Translations under genes and position numbers: made by a program
Notes under the pieces: model-generated
What the model saw: only the letters and a program-made list of their open reading frames with translations
Told to the model about the DNA's origin: nothing
Databases searched by the model: none
NCBI GenBank assembly: GCA_963660615.1
Contig: CAVKYE010000001.1
Span: 1-64,000, forward strand
Direction of reading: 5' to 3'
Length of the DNA: 64,000 nucleotides
Source: Coprosoma sp963660615
Lineage (GTDB): Bacteria > Bacillota_I > Bacilli_A > RF39 > UBA660
Shown here: positions 42,284-48,827 of the stretch, one piece after another
How the letters are laid out: each line of letters starts with the position of its first letter
How positions within the stretch are numbered: position 1 is the stretch's first letter

Positions 42284-42327
42284 CATAAAAAAATAGGTTA
42301 GTAGGAATATATACCTACAAACCTACT
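42284..42327 (-). terminator. Terminator-like hairpin between the tRNA-Asn array and gatC
   Basis: Minus strand pairs TAGGTT/AACCTA and, inside, TAGGTA with TTCCTA around ATATA, followed by TTTTTTT. An alternative pairing AGTAGG/CCTACT uses the bases just upstream, so two exclusive folds are possible. It would reduce read-through from the tRNA genes into gatC. Confidence 0.6.
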
Positions 42328-42361
42328 AAAAATGAAGCTTGCTTCACTTATAAACAAAATA

Positions 42362-42437
42362 TGGCGCCTGATGTAGGACTCGAACCTACGACCCAACGGT
42401 TAACAGCCGTTTGCTCTACCGACTGAGCTAATCAGGC
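42362..42437 (-). tRNA. tRNA-Asn (GTT), copy 6 in transcription order
   Basis: Anticodon loop CTGTTAA; acceptor arms GCCTGAT/ATCAGGC fully paired; discriminator G; CCA encoded. It is the copy nearest gatC and differs from the rest in the acceptor stem and one D-loop base. Confidence 0.95.
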
Positions 42438-42440
42438 ATA

Positions 42441-42516
42441 TGGCGCTCAATGTAGGACTCGAACCTACGACCCAACGGTTAACAGCCGTTTGCTCTACCA
42501 ACTGAGCTAATTGAGC
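42441..42516 (-). tRNA. tRNA-Asn (GTT), copy 5 in transcription order
   Basis: Acceptor arms GCTCAAT/ATTGAGC fully paired. The body is identical to the neighbouring copies. Confidence 0.95.
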
Positions 42517-42519
42517 AAG

Positions 42520-42595
42520 TGGCGCCTAATGTAGGACTCGAACCTACGACCCAACGGTTAACAGCCGTTTGCTCTACCAACTGAGCTAATTGAGC
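42520..42595 (-). tRNA. tRNA-Asn (GTT), copy 4, hybrid acceptor stem
   Basis: 5' arm GCTCAAT faces 3' arm ATTAGGC, giving a C4-A69 mismatch and a T3-G70 wobble. The body is identical to the paired copies, so it looks like a recombinant between two acceptor types. Confidence 0.93.
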
Positions 42596-42598
42596 AAG

Positions 42599-42674
42599 TG
42601 GCGCCTAATGTAGGACTCGAACCTACGACCCAACGGTTAACAGCCGTTTGCTCTACCAACTGAGCTAATTGAGC
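42599..42674 (-). tRNA. tRNA-Asn (GTT), copy 3, hybrid acceptor stem
   Basis: Same hybrid stem as the copy at 42520 (C4-A69 mismatch). Part of a 79-bp tandem repeat. Confidence 0.93.
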
Positions 42675-42677
42675 AAG

Positions 42678-42753
42678 TGGCGCCTAATGTAGGACTCGAA
42701 CCTACGACCCAACGGTTAACAGCCGTTTGCTCTACCAACTGAGCTAATTGAGC
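42678..42753 (-). tRNA. tRNA-Asn (GTT), copy 2, hybrid acceptor stem
   Basis: Same hybrid stem as the copies at 42520 and 42599 (C4-A69 mismatch). Confidence 0.93.
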
Positions 42754-42756
42754 AAG

Positions 42757-42832
42757 TGGCGCCTAATGTAGGACTCGAACCTACGACCCAACGGTTAACA
42801 GCCGTTTGCTCTACCAACTGAGCTAATTAGGC
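42757..42832 (-). tRNA. tRNA-Asn (GTT), copy 1 in transcription order
   Basis: Acceptor arms GCCTAAT/ATTAGGC fully paired, discriminator G, CCA encoded. It begins 15 bases after the T-box terminator hairpin. Confidence 0.95.
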
Positions 42833-42838
42833 AAATTA

Positions 42839-42882
42839 AGAAAAAAACAGTTAAACAATCCTTATATAAGGACGAAAACTGT
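42839..42882 (-). terminator. T-box terminator
   Basis: Minus strand ACAGTT ... AACTGT with inner GTCCTT/AAGGAT, then a run of T. The 5' arm is shared with the antiterminator side next to the T-box sequence. Confidence 0.85.
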
Positions 42883-43088
42883 AATTCGCGGTACCACCTT
42901 ACTTATCATTTTTTAATGATCTCTTTATAGTTTCTTTTGAAACGTATAATTTGGTAACGGATTACAGCCGACTTATCCTACTAATTTCAGATAAATTACT
43001 CAGTGGTGTTTTTCAAATTAGGCTTAATGCTATTTCTCATCATCCTAGCTTTCTTTAAATAAGGAGCTAATCTTACTCTCCACATCAT
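42839..43088 (-). promoter_or_regulatory. T-box riboswitch with an Asn (AAC) specifier
   Basis: The minus strand holds the invariant T-box AAGGTGGTACCGCG (42887-42900), whose TGGT bulge can pair with the tRNA 3' end, then a terminator. Stem I has GAGAGTAAGATTAGCTCC and GGATGATGAGAAATAGC. The specifier region reads GAAAAACACCACTG, with AAC at 43008-43010 followed by ACC, the usual context, matching tRNA-Asn(GTT). A GAA (Glu) triplet overlaps nearby, as reported for a two-tRNA T-box before a clostridial gatCAB. Uncharged tRNA-Asn would allow read-through into the tRNA-Asn genes and possibly gatCAB-aspS. I see no good promoter of its own, so it may be read from the tRNA-Ile promoter. Confidence 0.88.
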
Positions 43089-43118
43089 TGTATTTAAATT
43101 TTTCAATCAATTACATTA

Positions 43119-43194
43119 TGGTAGTCTGTACGGGATTTGAACCCGTGTATGCATGCGTGAAAGGCATGTGTGTTAACCGCTTCACCAACAGACC
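43119..43194 (-). tRNA. tRNA-Glu (anticodon TTC)
   Basis: Anticodon loop CTTTCAC in the stem CATGC/GCATG; acceptor GGTCTGT/ACAGACT with one G-T pair; CCA encoded. It lies between tRNA-Ile and the T-box. Confidence 0.93.
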
Positions 43195-43202
43195 AAATAA
43201 AA

Positions 43203-43279
<77 letters not shown>

Positions 43280-43297
43280 GTTTCATTTGACTTCTTA

Positions 43298-43326
43298 AGT
43301 ATACATTATTTTATGGATTTTGACAA
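43298..43326 (-). promoter_or_regulatory. Promoter of the tRNA-Ile/tRNA-Glu cluster
   Basis: Minus strand TTGTCA (43321-43326), 17 bases, TATACT (43298-43303), about 18 bases before tRNA-Ile. Confidence 0.75.
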
Positions 43327-43394
43327 GTATTTTTTACTATTTTTTTTATTTTTTTGCTTTTTTGTGATATTATTATGTAAAAGGAGATGATTTT

Positions 43395-44063
43395 ATGCCA
43401 TCTTGGCCAGTTCATATTGCGATTGCGAGAAGGCTTGATAAAAAGCTTAAACTTGGGGATGATTTTATTATTGGTAATGTTATTCCTGATGTACCTAATG
43501 GTTATGTTTTTTCTAATGTTTCTAATCATTTTAGTCATGGTTTTACTCATTATAATACTAATAAGGAGCATTCTATACCTAATTCTAATATTGATGTGTT
43601 TCTTAAGGATTATAAGGATAAACTTGATAATCCTATTTTAATGGGATATCTTACTCATCTTCTTACAGATAAGTTTTTTAATGAGTACACTTATAAAAAT
43701 CATATGACTGTTTGTAATAATAAGCGAGCGGTTATTTTAAATGATGGGCGTATTAGTTTGAATACTGAGCCTTGGAGGGTTAAACAGTTTGATTTTTATT
43801 GGTTTGGGGAGTTTCTTATATATAATAAAATGCTTGGTGATAAGGTTTATCTTGGAGATGAATGTTTTAAAAGGACTAAGATTCTTCCCTTTTCTTTATC
43901 TTCTTCTGATTTATTTGTTACTTTAGATAAGGTTAATGAGTTTATTTGCGGACGTGGTAGTGATAAGGGTAATTATAAGATGTTTACTAAAGATGAACTT
44001 CTTAAGGTTTATGATGAATGTTATCTTTATGTTTGTGATTTTTTAGACAAATTAAAAGACTAA
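43395..44063 (+). CDS. Zinc-dependent phospholipase C/S1-nuclease-like protein
   Basis: A 222-residue protein. It starts MPSWPVHIAIARRLDKKLKL with an early Trp and His, and has NHFSHGFTHY and GYLTHLLTDKFFNEYTYK, His/Asp clusters placed as in the Zn_dep_PLPC fold. There is no signal peptide, so it would act inside the cell. Its substrate is unknown. ATG 43395 follows AAAAGGAGATGATTTT. As a + strand gene its codons end mostly in T or G (GTT, AAT, GAT), opposite to the A/C endings of minus-strand neighbours. Confidence 0.65.
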   Translation: MPSWPVHIAIARRLDKKLKLGDDFIIGNVIPDVPNGYVFSNVSNHFSHGFTHYNTNKEHSIPNSNIDVFLKDYKDKLDNPILMGYLTHLLTDKFFNEYTYKNHMTVCNNKRAVILNDGRISLNTEPWRVKQFDFYWFGEFLIYNKMLGDKVYLGDECFKRTKILPFSLSSSDLFVTLDKVNEFICGRGSDKGNYKMFTKDELLKVYDECYLYVCDFLDKLKD

Positions 44064-44074
44064 AATTAGTCTTT
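44055..44074 (+). terminator. Hairpin between convergent genes
   Basis: Perfect 9-bp arms aaagactaa/ttagtcttt over both stop codons; only a weak T-run (acattttt) follows on the + strand. Confidence 0.55.
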
Positions 44075-44306
44075 ACATTTTTCTGAAAATTTTATCTATT
44101 TCTAATGAACTATTGTTTCTTTTATCTATAATTTTTATTTCAAAACCACAAATGTTTAGGATTTTTGTTACCATGTCAAAGTCTGGTTGACTATTTCCTC
44201 TTTCATATGAGGAGATTGTTGTATCGGCTAGTGATAATATTTTTCCTAGTTCTTCTTGGGTATATCCTTTACACTGCCTAACATACCTAATAATATTACC
44301 TACCAT
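44073..44306 (-). CDS. XRE-family helix-turn-helix regulator
   Basis: A 77-residue DNA-binding protein. I start at ATG 44304-44306 (MVGNIIRYVRQCKGYTQEEL), preceded by ATAGGTGATG, since the 16 residues before it lack a ribosome binding site and do not fit the domain. The HTH is YTQEELGKILSLADTTISSYERG. The C-terminal tail may dimerise. Its targets are unknown; no toxin or phage gene is adjacent. Confidence 0.82.
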   Translation of the reverse strand: MVGNIIRYVRQCKGYTQEELGKILSLADTTISSYERGNSQPDFDMVTKILNICGFEIKIIDKRNNSSLEIDKIFRKM

Positions 44307-44466
44307 TTTTACATCACCTATTGATATTATGGCAAAAATGCAATTATTTATCATAAATTTGCAAGAAACTTGCGATTGCTATATGCGAAAATGAATGGTT
44401 TTTTAAGGGGTTTTGGTATTCTTTTTCCTTTTTCCTGGTTTTTTTGAAAGTTTTTTTATTTTTTTG

Positions 44467-44495
44467 TTGTATTTTTATTTTAGAAATGTTATAAT
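44467..44495 (+). promoter_or_regulatory. Promoter of tRNA-Lys
   Basis: TTGTAT (44467-44472), 17 bases, TATAAT (44490-44495) with TGT directly before it (extended -10). Confidence 0.7.
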
Positions 44496-44510
44496 GAATT
44501 AGTCAGATTT

Positions 44511-44586
44511 GTCTCCTTAGCTCAGTTGGTAGAGCAACAGACTCTTAATCTGTGGGTCTAGGGTTCGAGCCCCTAAGGGGACACCA
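44511..44586 (+). tRNA. tRNA-Lys (anticodon CTT)
   Basis: Anticodon loop CTCTTAA in stem ACAGA/TCTGT; acceptor GTCTCCT/AGGGGAC with one T-G pair; CCA encoded. It reads AAG. Confidence 0.93.
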
Positions 44587-44596
44587 TTTTAGTATT

Positions 44597-44620
44597 ATAA
44601 ACTGCTTAGGCAGTTTTTTA
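44597..44620 (+). terminator. Terminator of tRNA-Lys
   Basis: Arms aaactgc (44599-44605) and gcagttt (44610-44616) followed by T-run. Confidence 0.8.
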
Positions 44621-44637
44621 TTATTTTTTGACATTTT

Positions 44638-44660
44638 AAAACCGCCTTTTTTGAAGACGG
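44638..44660 (-). terminator. Terminator of rubrerythrin
   Basis: Minus strand CCGTCTT, loop CAAAA, AAGGCGG, then TTTT, with one G-U pair. Confidence 0.65.
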
Positions 44661-44666
44661 CTTTTT

Positions 44667-45221
44667 TTAATAGTTTTCGGCTTTTAGTTCGAAGTATGAT
44701 TTTGGATGGGCACATACTGGGCATACTTCTGGAGCGTTTTCCCCATAATGTATGTGTCCACAGTTACGACAAATCCACATTTTTGGTGCTTCTTTTTTGA
44801 ATACTGTTTCTTCTTTAACACTTTCTAGTAGTTTTCTATATCTTTCTTCATGGTGTTTTTCAATTTTTCCTACTTCTTCAAAAAGATAAGCGATTTTGTC
44901 GAAGCCTTCTTCTTTAGCTTCTTTAGCAAATTCAGCATACATGTCTGTCCATTCATAGTTTTCGCCTTCAGCAGCTTGTTTTAGAGCTTCTTTGGTATCT
45001 ATATTTAAGCTATCTTTGATGTTTCCTCCAAATAGTAATTTTAACCATAGCTTGGCGTGTTCTTTTTCATTACCTGCGGTTTCTTCAAATATTGAAGCTA
45101 TTTGTTGATAGCCTTCTTTTTTGGCAACTGCGGCAAAATATGTATATTTATTTCTTGCTTGGCTTTCTCCGGCAAATGCGGTTAATAGATTTGTTTCTGT
45201 TTTACTTCCTTTTAGTTCCAT
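44667..45221 (-). CDS. rbr: Rubrerythrin
   Basis: A 184-residue diiron peroxidase that reduces hydrogen peroxide in anaerobes. The N-terminal four-helix ferritin-like domain carries AFAGESQARNKYTYFAAVAK, EETAGNEKEHAKLW and EEVGKIEKHHEERY, each supplying Glu/His ligands. The C-terminal rubredoxin-like domain has CRNCG and CPVCAHP, four Cys for one iron. Full length. It suggests an anaerobic host exposed to oxygen bursts. Own promoter and terminator make it monocistronic. Confidence 0.96.
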   Translation of the reverse strand: MELKGSKTETNLLTAFAGESQARNKYTYFAAVAKKEGYQQIASIFEETAGNEKEHAKLWLKLLFGGNIKDSLNIDTKEALKQAAEGENYEWTDMYAEFAKEAKEEGFDKIAYLFEEVGKIEKHHEERYRKLLESVKEETVFKKEAPKMWICRNCGHIHYGENAPEVCPVCAHPKSYFELKAENY

Positions 45222-45242
45222 TTTATACCTTCTTTCTTTGTA

Positions 45243-45297
45243 ATCTATGTTTTGTGATTACTATTTATATTATAACAGTTTTTGAATTTAAAATAAA
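45243..45297 (-). promoter_or_regulatory. Rubrerythrin promoter and leader stem
   Basis: Minus strand TTTATT (45292-45297), 17 bases, TATAAT (45269-45274) with TGT before it (extended -10). The leader contains GTAATC/GATTAC (10-base loop) upstream of the ribosome binding site AAGAAGG. No clear PerR box is seen. Confidence 0.5.
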
Positions 45298-45305
45298 GTG
45301 GATGA

Positions 45306-46031
45306 TTAGTTTTTTGGTAGTTTCGCAACTAGGGTATTGTACTGATTTAAAAGGTCTGTATCTTTGAAGATTATTTTGTCTTCTCCAACATTCCATTTGT
45401 CTTGGTTATTTGAAAGAAGATTTATTACTTCTTCTTCTACTGAAAGAATGTTATTTATTTTATCACTTATTTTTTCTAGGTTTTCGGTGGCTGATGTGAA
45501 GTCTTCTTTGGCGGTTCCTTTTAGCATTAATTCTTCATATAAATTATTATAATATTTATCTAAGTGTTTTTCTTTTATTTGTTTTTTTATGTAATCTTCG
45601 CTTAGCATTTTTGATAAGGTGGCAGTTTTTTGATTCATTTTTTCTTTTGATGATTTTATATATTCTTTGGTTTTGGTAAATTCTTTCCCATCATTTTTAT
45701 AGTTGTCTGCAGATAGGCAATTTGAAAGGGTTTTGTCGTCTAGTATTTCCATTAGTTCTTGAAAGTTTTTGGCGTATTTTTGCCAGTATTCTTTGATAGT
45801 TTTTTCAACAATGGCATAGTCACCACCAGTTTTGATTGATGATTTGTAATCATCTTTACTGATGTCACTTGTGTTTATCATATTATTTATTTCATTTTTT
45901 AATATATCTTCTTGTTTTATGTCTTTAGAAACTAGATATATGGTTATAATAGTAAATATGATTATTATTACACTAACTATGATGATGCTTAGTTTTTTCT
46001 TTTGTTTTTTTGTTAACTTTTTTTTGGTCAT
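45306..46031 (-). CDS. Membrane-anchored coiled-coil protein, unknown
   Basis: A 241-residue protein. A very basic start (MTKKKLTKKQKKKL) and one membrane helix (SIIIVSVIIIIFTIITIYLV) leave about 200 residues outside the cell. The external part is helical and charged (FTKTKEYIKSSKEKMNQKTA, SATENLEKISDKINNILSVE), with Lys and Glu in heptad-like spacing. No enzyme motif. It might be a wall-associated spacer or adhesin-like protein. It starts 11 bases after the zinc-ribbon gene and is likely co-transcribed with it. Confidence 0.65.
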   Translation of the reverse strand: MTKKKLTKKQKKKLSIIIVSVIIIIFTIITIYLVSKDIKQEDILKNEINNMINTSDISKDDYKSSIKTGGDYAIVEKTIKEYWQKYAKNFQELMEILDDKTLSNCLSADNYKNDGKEFTKTKEYIKSSKEKMNQKTATLSKMLSEDYIKKQIKEKHLDKYYNNLYEELMLKGTAKEDFTSATENLEKISDKINNILSVEEEVINLLSNNQDKWNVGEDKIIFKDTDLLNQYNTLVAKLPKN

Positions 46032-46042
46032 TTTATTTCCTC

Positions 46043-46372
46043 CTAATTTAGTTTTTCAGGATGACTCATGATTTCAATTATTTTATCCATGTTGTCGTCT
46101 TTGGCGATTATGTTTTTTCTTATTTTTTTGCATTTTTCGCAGCGGTATACTATTTTATAGGTGTTTTTGAAGTTTATGATTCCTATTGGTTTTAATATAC
46201 CGTGGCATGTTTCTTTTCTATCACCAGGGTTTATGTCTATGTGTTTTGATGATAGGCAGTTTGGACAGTGGTCTCTAGCGGTGTATCCTAGTGGGCTGAC
46301 TTCTTTTTTACAGACTTCACATGTGAATTTTTCGTCAATCATTTTAAACTTTTTTTCTTCCATTTGCATCAC
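46043..46372 (-). CDS. RNHCP-domain zinc protein
   Basis: An approximately 108-residue protein with CxxC pairs: FTCEVCKKEVSP, RDHCPNCLSSKH, and YRCEKCKKIRKN, together with RDHCP, the RNHCP family motif. It probably binds two zinc ions; the family is of unknown function, perhaps nucleic-acid binding. The exact start is unsure: GTG, ATG and ATG codons follow one another at 46364-46372 and the ribosome binding site AAGAAGTG overlaps the first. Confidence 0.8.
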   Translation of the reverse strand: MMQMEEKKFKMIDEKFTCEVCKKEVSPLGYTARDHCPNCLSSKHIDINPGDRKETCHGILKPIGIINFKNTYKIVYRCEKCKKIRKNIIAKDDNMDKIIEIMSHPEKLN

Positions 46373-46431
46373 TTCTTAAATATTATACCATGTATTTTTT
46401 TCTTGTTCTATATTTTTTTTGGTTATTTGTA

Positions 46432-46455
46432 TGAAAAAAAGCGAATATTTCGCTT
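46432..46455 (-). terminator. Terminator of the yebC-family gene
   Basis: Arms aagcgaa (46439-46445) and ttcgctt (46449-46455), followed on the minus strand by seven T. Confidence 0.8.
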
Positions 46456-46457
46456 AA

Positions 46458-47174
46458 TTATAGTTCTACGTTGTGGTAGACTGTTTGTACGTCTTCAACA
46501 TCATCTAGCATGGTAAGTAATTTTTTGAAGGTGTCTAGATCTTCTCCATCTAGGGTTACTTTGTCTTTGGCGATATAGGTTATTTCGTCCATATCAAAAT
46601 TTACATTTGGTAGGGCTTTACTTATTGCTTCTTTTATGTTGAATAAATTATTAGGTTCACCATAAACGATAACTTCTTCACCTTCTGTTTCAATATCGGT
46701 AATTTCAACTGAAGCATCTAGTAGTATTTCTAGGGCTTTTTCTTCATCTAATCCTTTAAAACTTACAACGCAGACATGGTCGTACATGTAACTAACGCTA
46801 CCTTGGGCTCCCATTTTAACGTGGCATTTATTGATAACGGCTTTTATGCTGCTGACGCTTCTATTGACGTTATCTGTTAAGCAAGAGACAATTAGTGTAG
46901 ATCCTGATGGTCCAAATAATTCATAGTTGTTGGCAACGTAGGTCTCGTCTACTCCACTATTTACTTTATCTATGGCTCTATTGATTATATCACTTGGAAC
47001 TTGTTCTTTTTTTGCTTTATCAACAAGTCTTTTTAATGCACTGTTGCTTTCTAGTTCTGTTCCGCCAGTTTTGGCAGCTTGGTATATTTCTCTTGCATAC
47101 ATTGAATATAGTTTTGCCTTTGCGGCTCCTGTTTTTTGAATGCTGGCTTTTCTTACTTCATAGGCTCTTCCCAT
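46458..47174 (-). CDS. YebC/PmpR-family protein (TACO1-like)
   Basis: A 238-residue protein with the family start GRAYEVRKASIQKTGAAKAK, in place of the usual GRKWANIKRKK. It has REIYQAAKTGGTELESNSAL, DIINRAIDKVNSGVD and the YELFGPSGSTLIVSCLTDN block. The family was annotated as transcription regulators; recent work ties YebC to relief of ribosome stalling on proline stretches. It follows rnc after 6 bases. Confidence 0.9.
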   Translation of the reverse strand: MGRAYEVRKASIQKTGAAKAKLYSMYAREIYQAAKTGGTELESNSALKRLVDKAKKEQVPSDIINRAIDKVNSGVDETYVANNYELFGPSGSTLIVSCLTDNVNRSVSSIKAVINKCHVKMGAQGSVSYMYDHVCVVSFKGLDEEKALEILLDASVEITDIETEGEEVIVYGEPNNLFNIKEAISKALPNVNFDMDEITYIAKDKVTLDGEDLDTFKKLLTMLDDVEDVQTVYHNVEL

Positions 47175-47180
47175 TTTAAA

Positions 47181-47852
47181 TCATCCTCTCTGTGCTTTTT
47201 TTAAAGCGTTTTTTGCAGCTTCCTGCTCGGCTGCTTTTTTGCTGTGGGCTTTTCCTGTTCCATAAACTATACCGTCTATTGTAACTTCGACGGTAAATTC
47301 ACGGTTGTGTGCAGGTCCTTCATCTTTAATTAAAATATATTCTAAACTTTTTTTATCTGTTTGAACTGATTCTTGTAAAGCGGATTTGTAATCGTCAAAG
47401 AAATCAATTTCGTGGTTTTCGATATGAGGTATTACGTTTTCGTTAAAGAATTTGCGTGCTACATCGATACCTTGATCTAGGTAAATGGCTCCTAAAAATG
47501 ATTCGAAGATATCTGAGACTATTGCTTTACGATATTTGCCTCCACTTTCGCTTTCACCTTTCCCTAGGTATAAATATTCGTTAAGTCCTAGTTTGATAGA
47601 GTATTCATATAAGGCTGTTTCACAAACGTAATGTGCTCTTAGTTTTGTCATTTCGCCCTCTTTGTATTTTTTTAATCCAAACAAATAATCACTCATAAGT
47701 AGTTCTAAAACCGCATCACCTAAAAATTCCAAACGTTCATAACTTTCTTTTTTTCTTTCATTAGCGTATGATGTGTGTGTGAATGCTGTTTGATATAAAT
47801 TTAAGTCATTCGGCTTAATACCAAGTTTATCTAGTATTTTCATTTTTTTCAC
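47181..47852 (-). CDS. rnc: Ribonuclease III
   Basis: A 223-residue double-strand RNase. The catalytic signature is ERLEFLGDAVLELLMSDYLF and the second acidic site is ESFLGAIYLDQG. The C-terminal dsRNA-binding domain is DYKSALQESVQTDKKSLEYI to GTGKAHSKKAAEQEAAKNAL. It processes rRNA precursors together with Mini-III, encoded at 17516. Confidence 0.96.
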   Translation of the reverse strand: MKKMKILDKLGIKPNDLNLYQTAFTHTSYANERKKESYERLEFLGDAVLELLMSDYLFGLKKYKEGEMTKLRAHYVCETALYEYSIKLGLNEYLYLGKGESESGGKYRKAIVSDIFESFLGAIYLDQGIDVARKFFNENVIPHIENHEIDFFDDYKSALQESVQTDKKSLEYILIKDEGPAHNREFTVEVTIDGIVYGTGKAHSKKAAEQEAAKNALKKAQRG

Positions 47853-47915
47853 CTGCCCAATTTAAGTATATCATAAAATTTATTTTTTTTGTAGTGGTAC
47901 TGTATATAAATGTGT

Positions 47916-47921
47916 TATAAT
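47916..47921 (+). promoter_or_regulatory. Extended -10 promoter of the 47944 gene
   Basis: TGTTATAAT with TATAAT at 47916-47921; no good -35. The predicted start of transcription is only about 5 bases before the GGAGGG ribosome binding site, so the leader is very short. Confidence 0.55.
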
Positions 47922-47943
47922 GTTAATAATGGAGGGTTAGGAT

Positions 47944-48561
47944 ATGCAGAAAGATCAGAGGCCTAAATATCAAGAGGCTATGCAGAAAAACAGTGAGGTT
48001 TTATATAAAAATTTACAAAGGGCTAAGGATTATAAAGGATATAAGGAGATTGAGGAATTTTTAATTGATTATTTTTGGGATGAGGTTTTTGAAATAATAA
48101 GTAGTCATAAACACGGAATTGCGAAGGATGCTTCTTTAATAATGGATGATGAGATTGGTATATTCGTTCAGATAAGTCATTTATATACTACTGAGAGAAT
48201 TATTATAAATTTTATAGAGAATGGTTTTTCTTTAACTTATCGCGGGCTTGCACAAATATATGCTGATAGGCCGGATACTAAAAAGGAAATAAAGAATTCT
48301 TTAAATAATTTATCAAAAACTGTGGGACGTTTTGATAAAGAATATATGGTTATGACTAAAATTATTAAAAAGGCGATTGAAGGTTATTTGCTTAAAAATC
48401 CTAGTGATGAAAGAATAGTGTGTTTAACTGAAGGATTGGTGGCAAATGAGGTTTCTTTAGAAAAGGTTATGGAAAAAGCACCTAGTTTAACGGTTCCTTC
48501 TATTTCAAAAAGAAAAAGGCTTCCATATAAAAATTATACTAAAAGGCAGATGGAAAGATAA
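47944..48561 (+). CDS. Hypothetical protein
   Basis: A 205-residue soluble protein with a clear ribosome binding site (ATGGAGGGTTAGGAT). It is largely helical, with IEEFLIDYFWDEVFEIISSH and GLAQIYADRPDTKKEIKNSL, and a strongly basic C-terminus (SISKRKRLPYKNYTKRQMER) that may bind nucleic acid. The segment IIINFIENGFSLTYRGLAQI could hold a helix-turn-helix. No family is recognised. It lies divergently from rnc. Confidence 0.65.
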   Translation: MQKDQRPKYQEAMQKNSEVLYKNLQRAKDYKGYKEIEEFLIDYFWDEVFEIISSHKHGIAKDASLIMDDEIGIFVQISHLYTTERIIINFIENGFSLTYRGLAQIYADRPDTKKEIKNSLNNLSKTVGRFDKEYMVMTKIIKKAIEGYLLKNPSDERIVCLTEGLVANEVSLEKVMEKAPSLTVPSISKRKRLPYKNYTKRQMER

Positions 48562-48568
48562 ATACTAA

Positions 48569-48597
48569 TTTACTTTTATATGATTTTTTAGTATAAT
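48569..48597 (+). promoter_or_regulatory. Promoter of yidD, giving a near-leaderless transcript
   Basis: TTTACT (48569-48574), 17 bases, TATAAT (48592-48597). The yidD ATG begins only 9 bases after the -10 box, and no ribosome binding site is visible, so the mRNA may begin at or next to the start codon. Confidence 0.6.
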
Positions 48598-48605
48598 TAG
48601 ATGGT

Positions 48606-48827
48606 ATGAAAAAGGTATTAATAAAGTTTATTAAAATATATCAAATGATTCCTGGGCCATGGCATAGTTATTGCAGGCACATTCCAACGTGTTCAAATTA
48701 TGCTATAGAGGCTATAGAAGTGTATGGACCTTTAAAGGGAATGTGGCTGGCTGGTATTAGAATATTAAAATGTAATCCCTTTGGAACAAAAGGATATGAT
48801 CCGGTGATTAAGGAGGATAAAAAATGA
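48606..48827 (+). CDS. yidD: Membrane protein insertion efficiency factor YidD
   Basis: A 73-residue protein with the family hallmark GPWHSYCRHIPTCSNYAIEA followed by IEVYGPLKGMWLAGIRILKCNPFG (in part). It is an amphipathic membrane-associated protein that helps YidC/SpoIIIJ. No yidC is in the window. Its stop overlaps the next start as ATGA. Lack of a ribosome binding site and close promoter suggest leaderless translation. Confidence 0.95.
   Translation: MKKVLIKFIKIYQMIPGPWHSYCRHIPTCSNYAIEAIEVYGPLKGMWLAGIRILKCNPFGTKGYDPVIKEDKK

Larger units (their letters stand above)
42362..42832 (-). repeat. Tandem tRNA-Asn array, six units of about 79 bp
   Basis: Six almost identical tRNA genes with 3-base spacers. 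The distribution of acceptor arms (two pure types, three hybrids, one distinct) shows amplification by unequal crossing-over. Confidence 0.9.

Noticed and set aside
42362..42832. Regular repeats of about 79 bp that could be taken for a CRISPR array
   Set aside because: Each unit folds into a tRNA-Asn with CCA end and GTT anticodon; spacers are only 3 bases.
43311..43571. Minus-strand frame of 86 residues
   Set aside because: Antisense to the 43395 gene start and to the tRNA promoter; low-complexity Ile/Asn/Lys composition and no ribosome binding site.
44599..44660. Single long hairpin between tRNA-Lys and rubrerythrin
   Set aside because: It resolves better into two separate terminators, one per strand.
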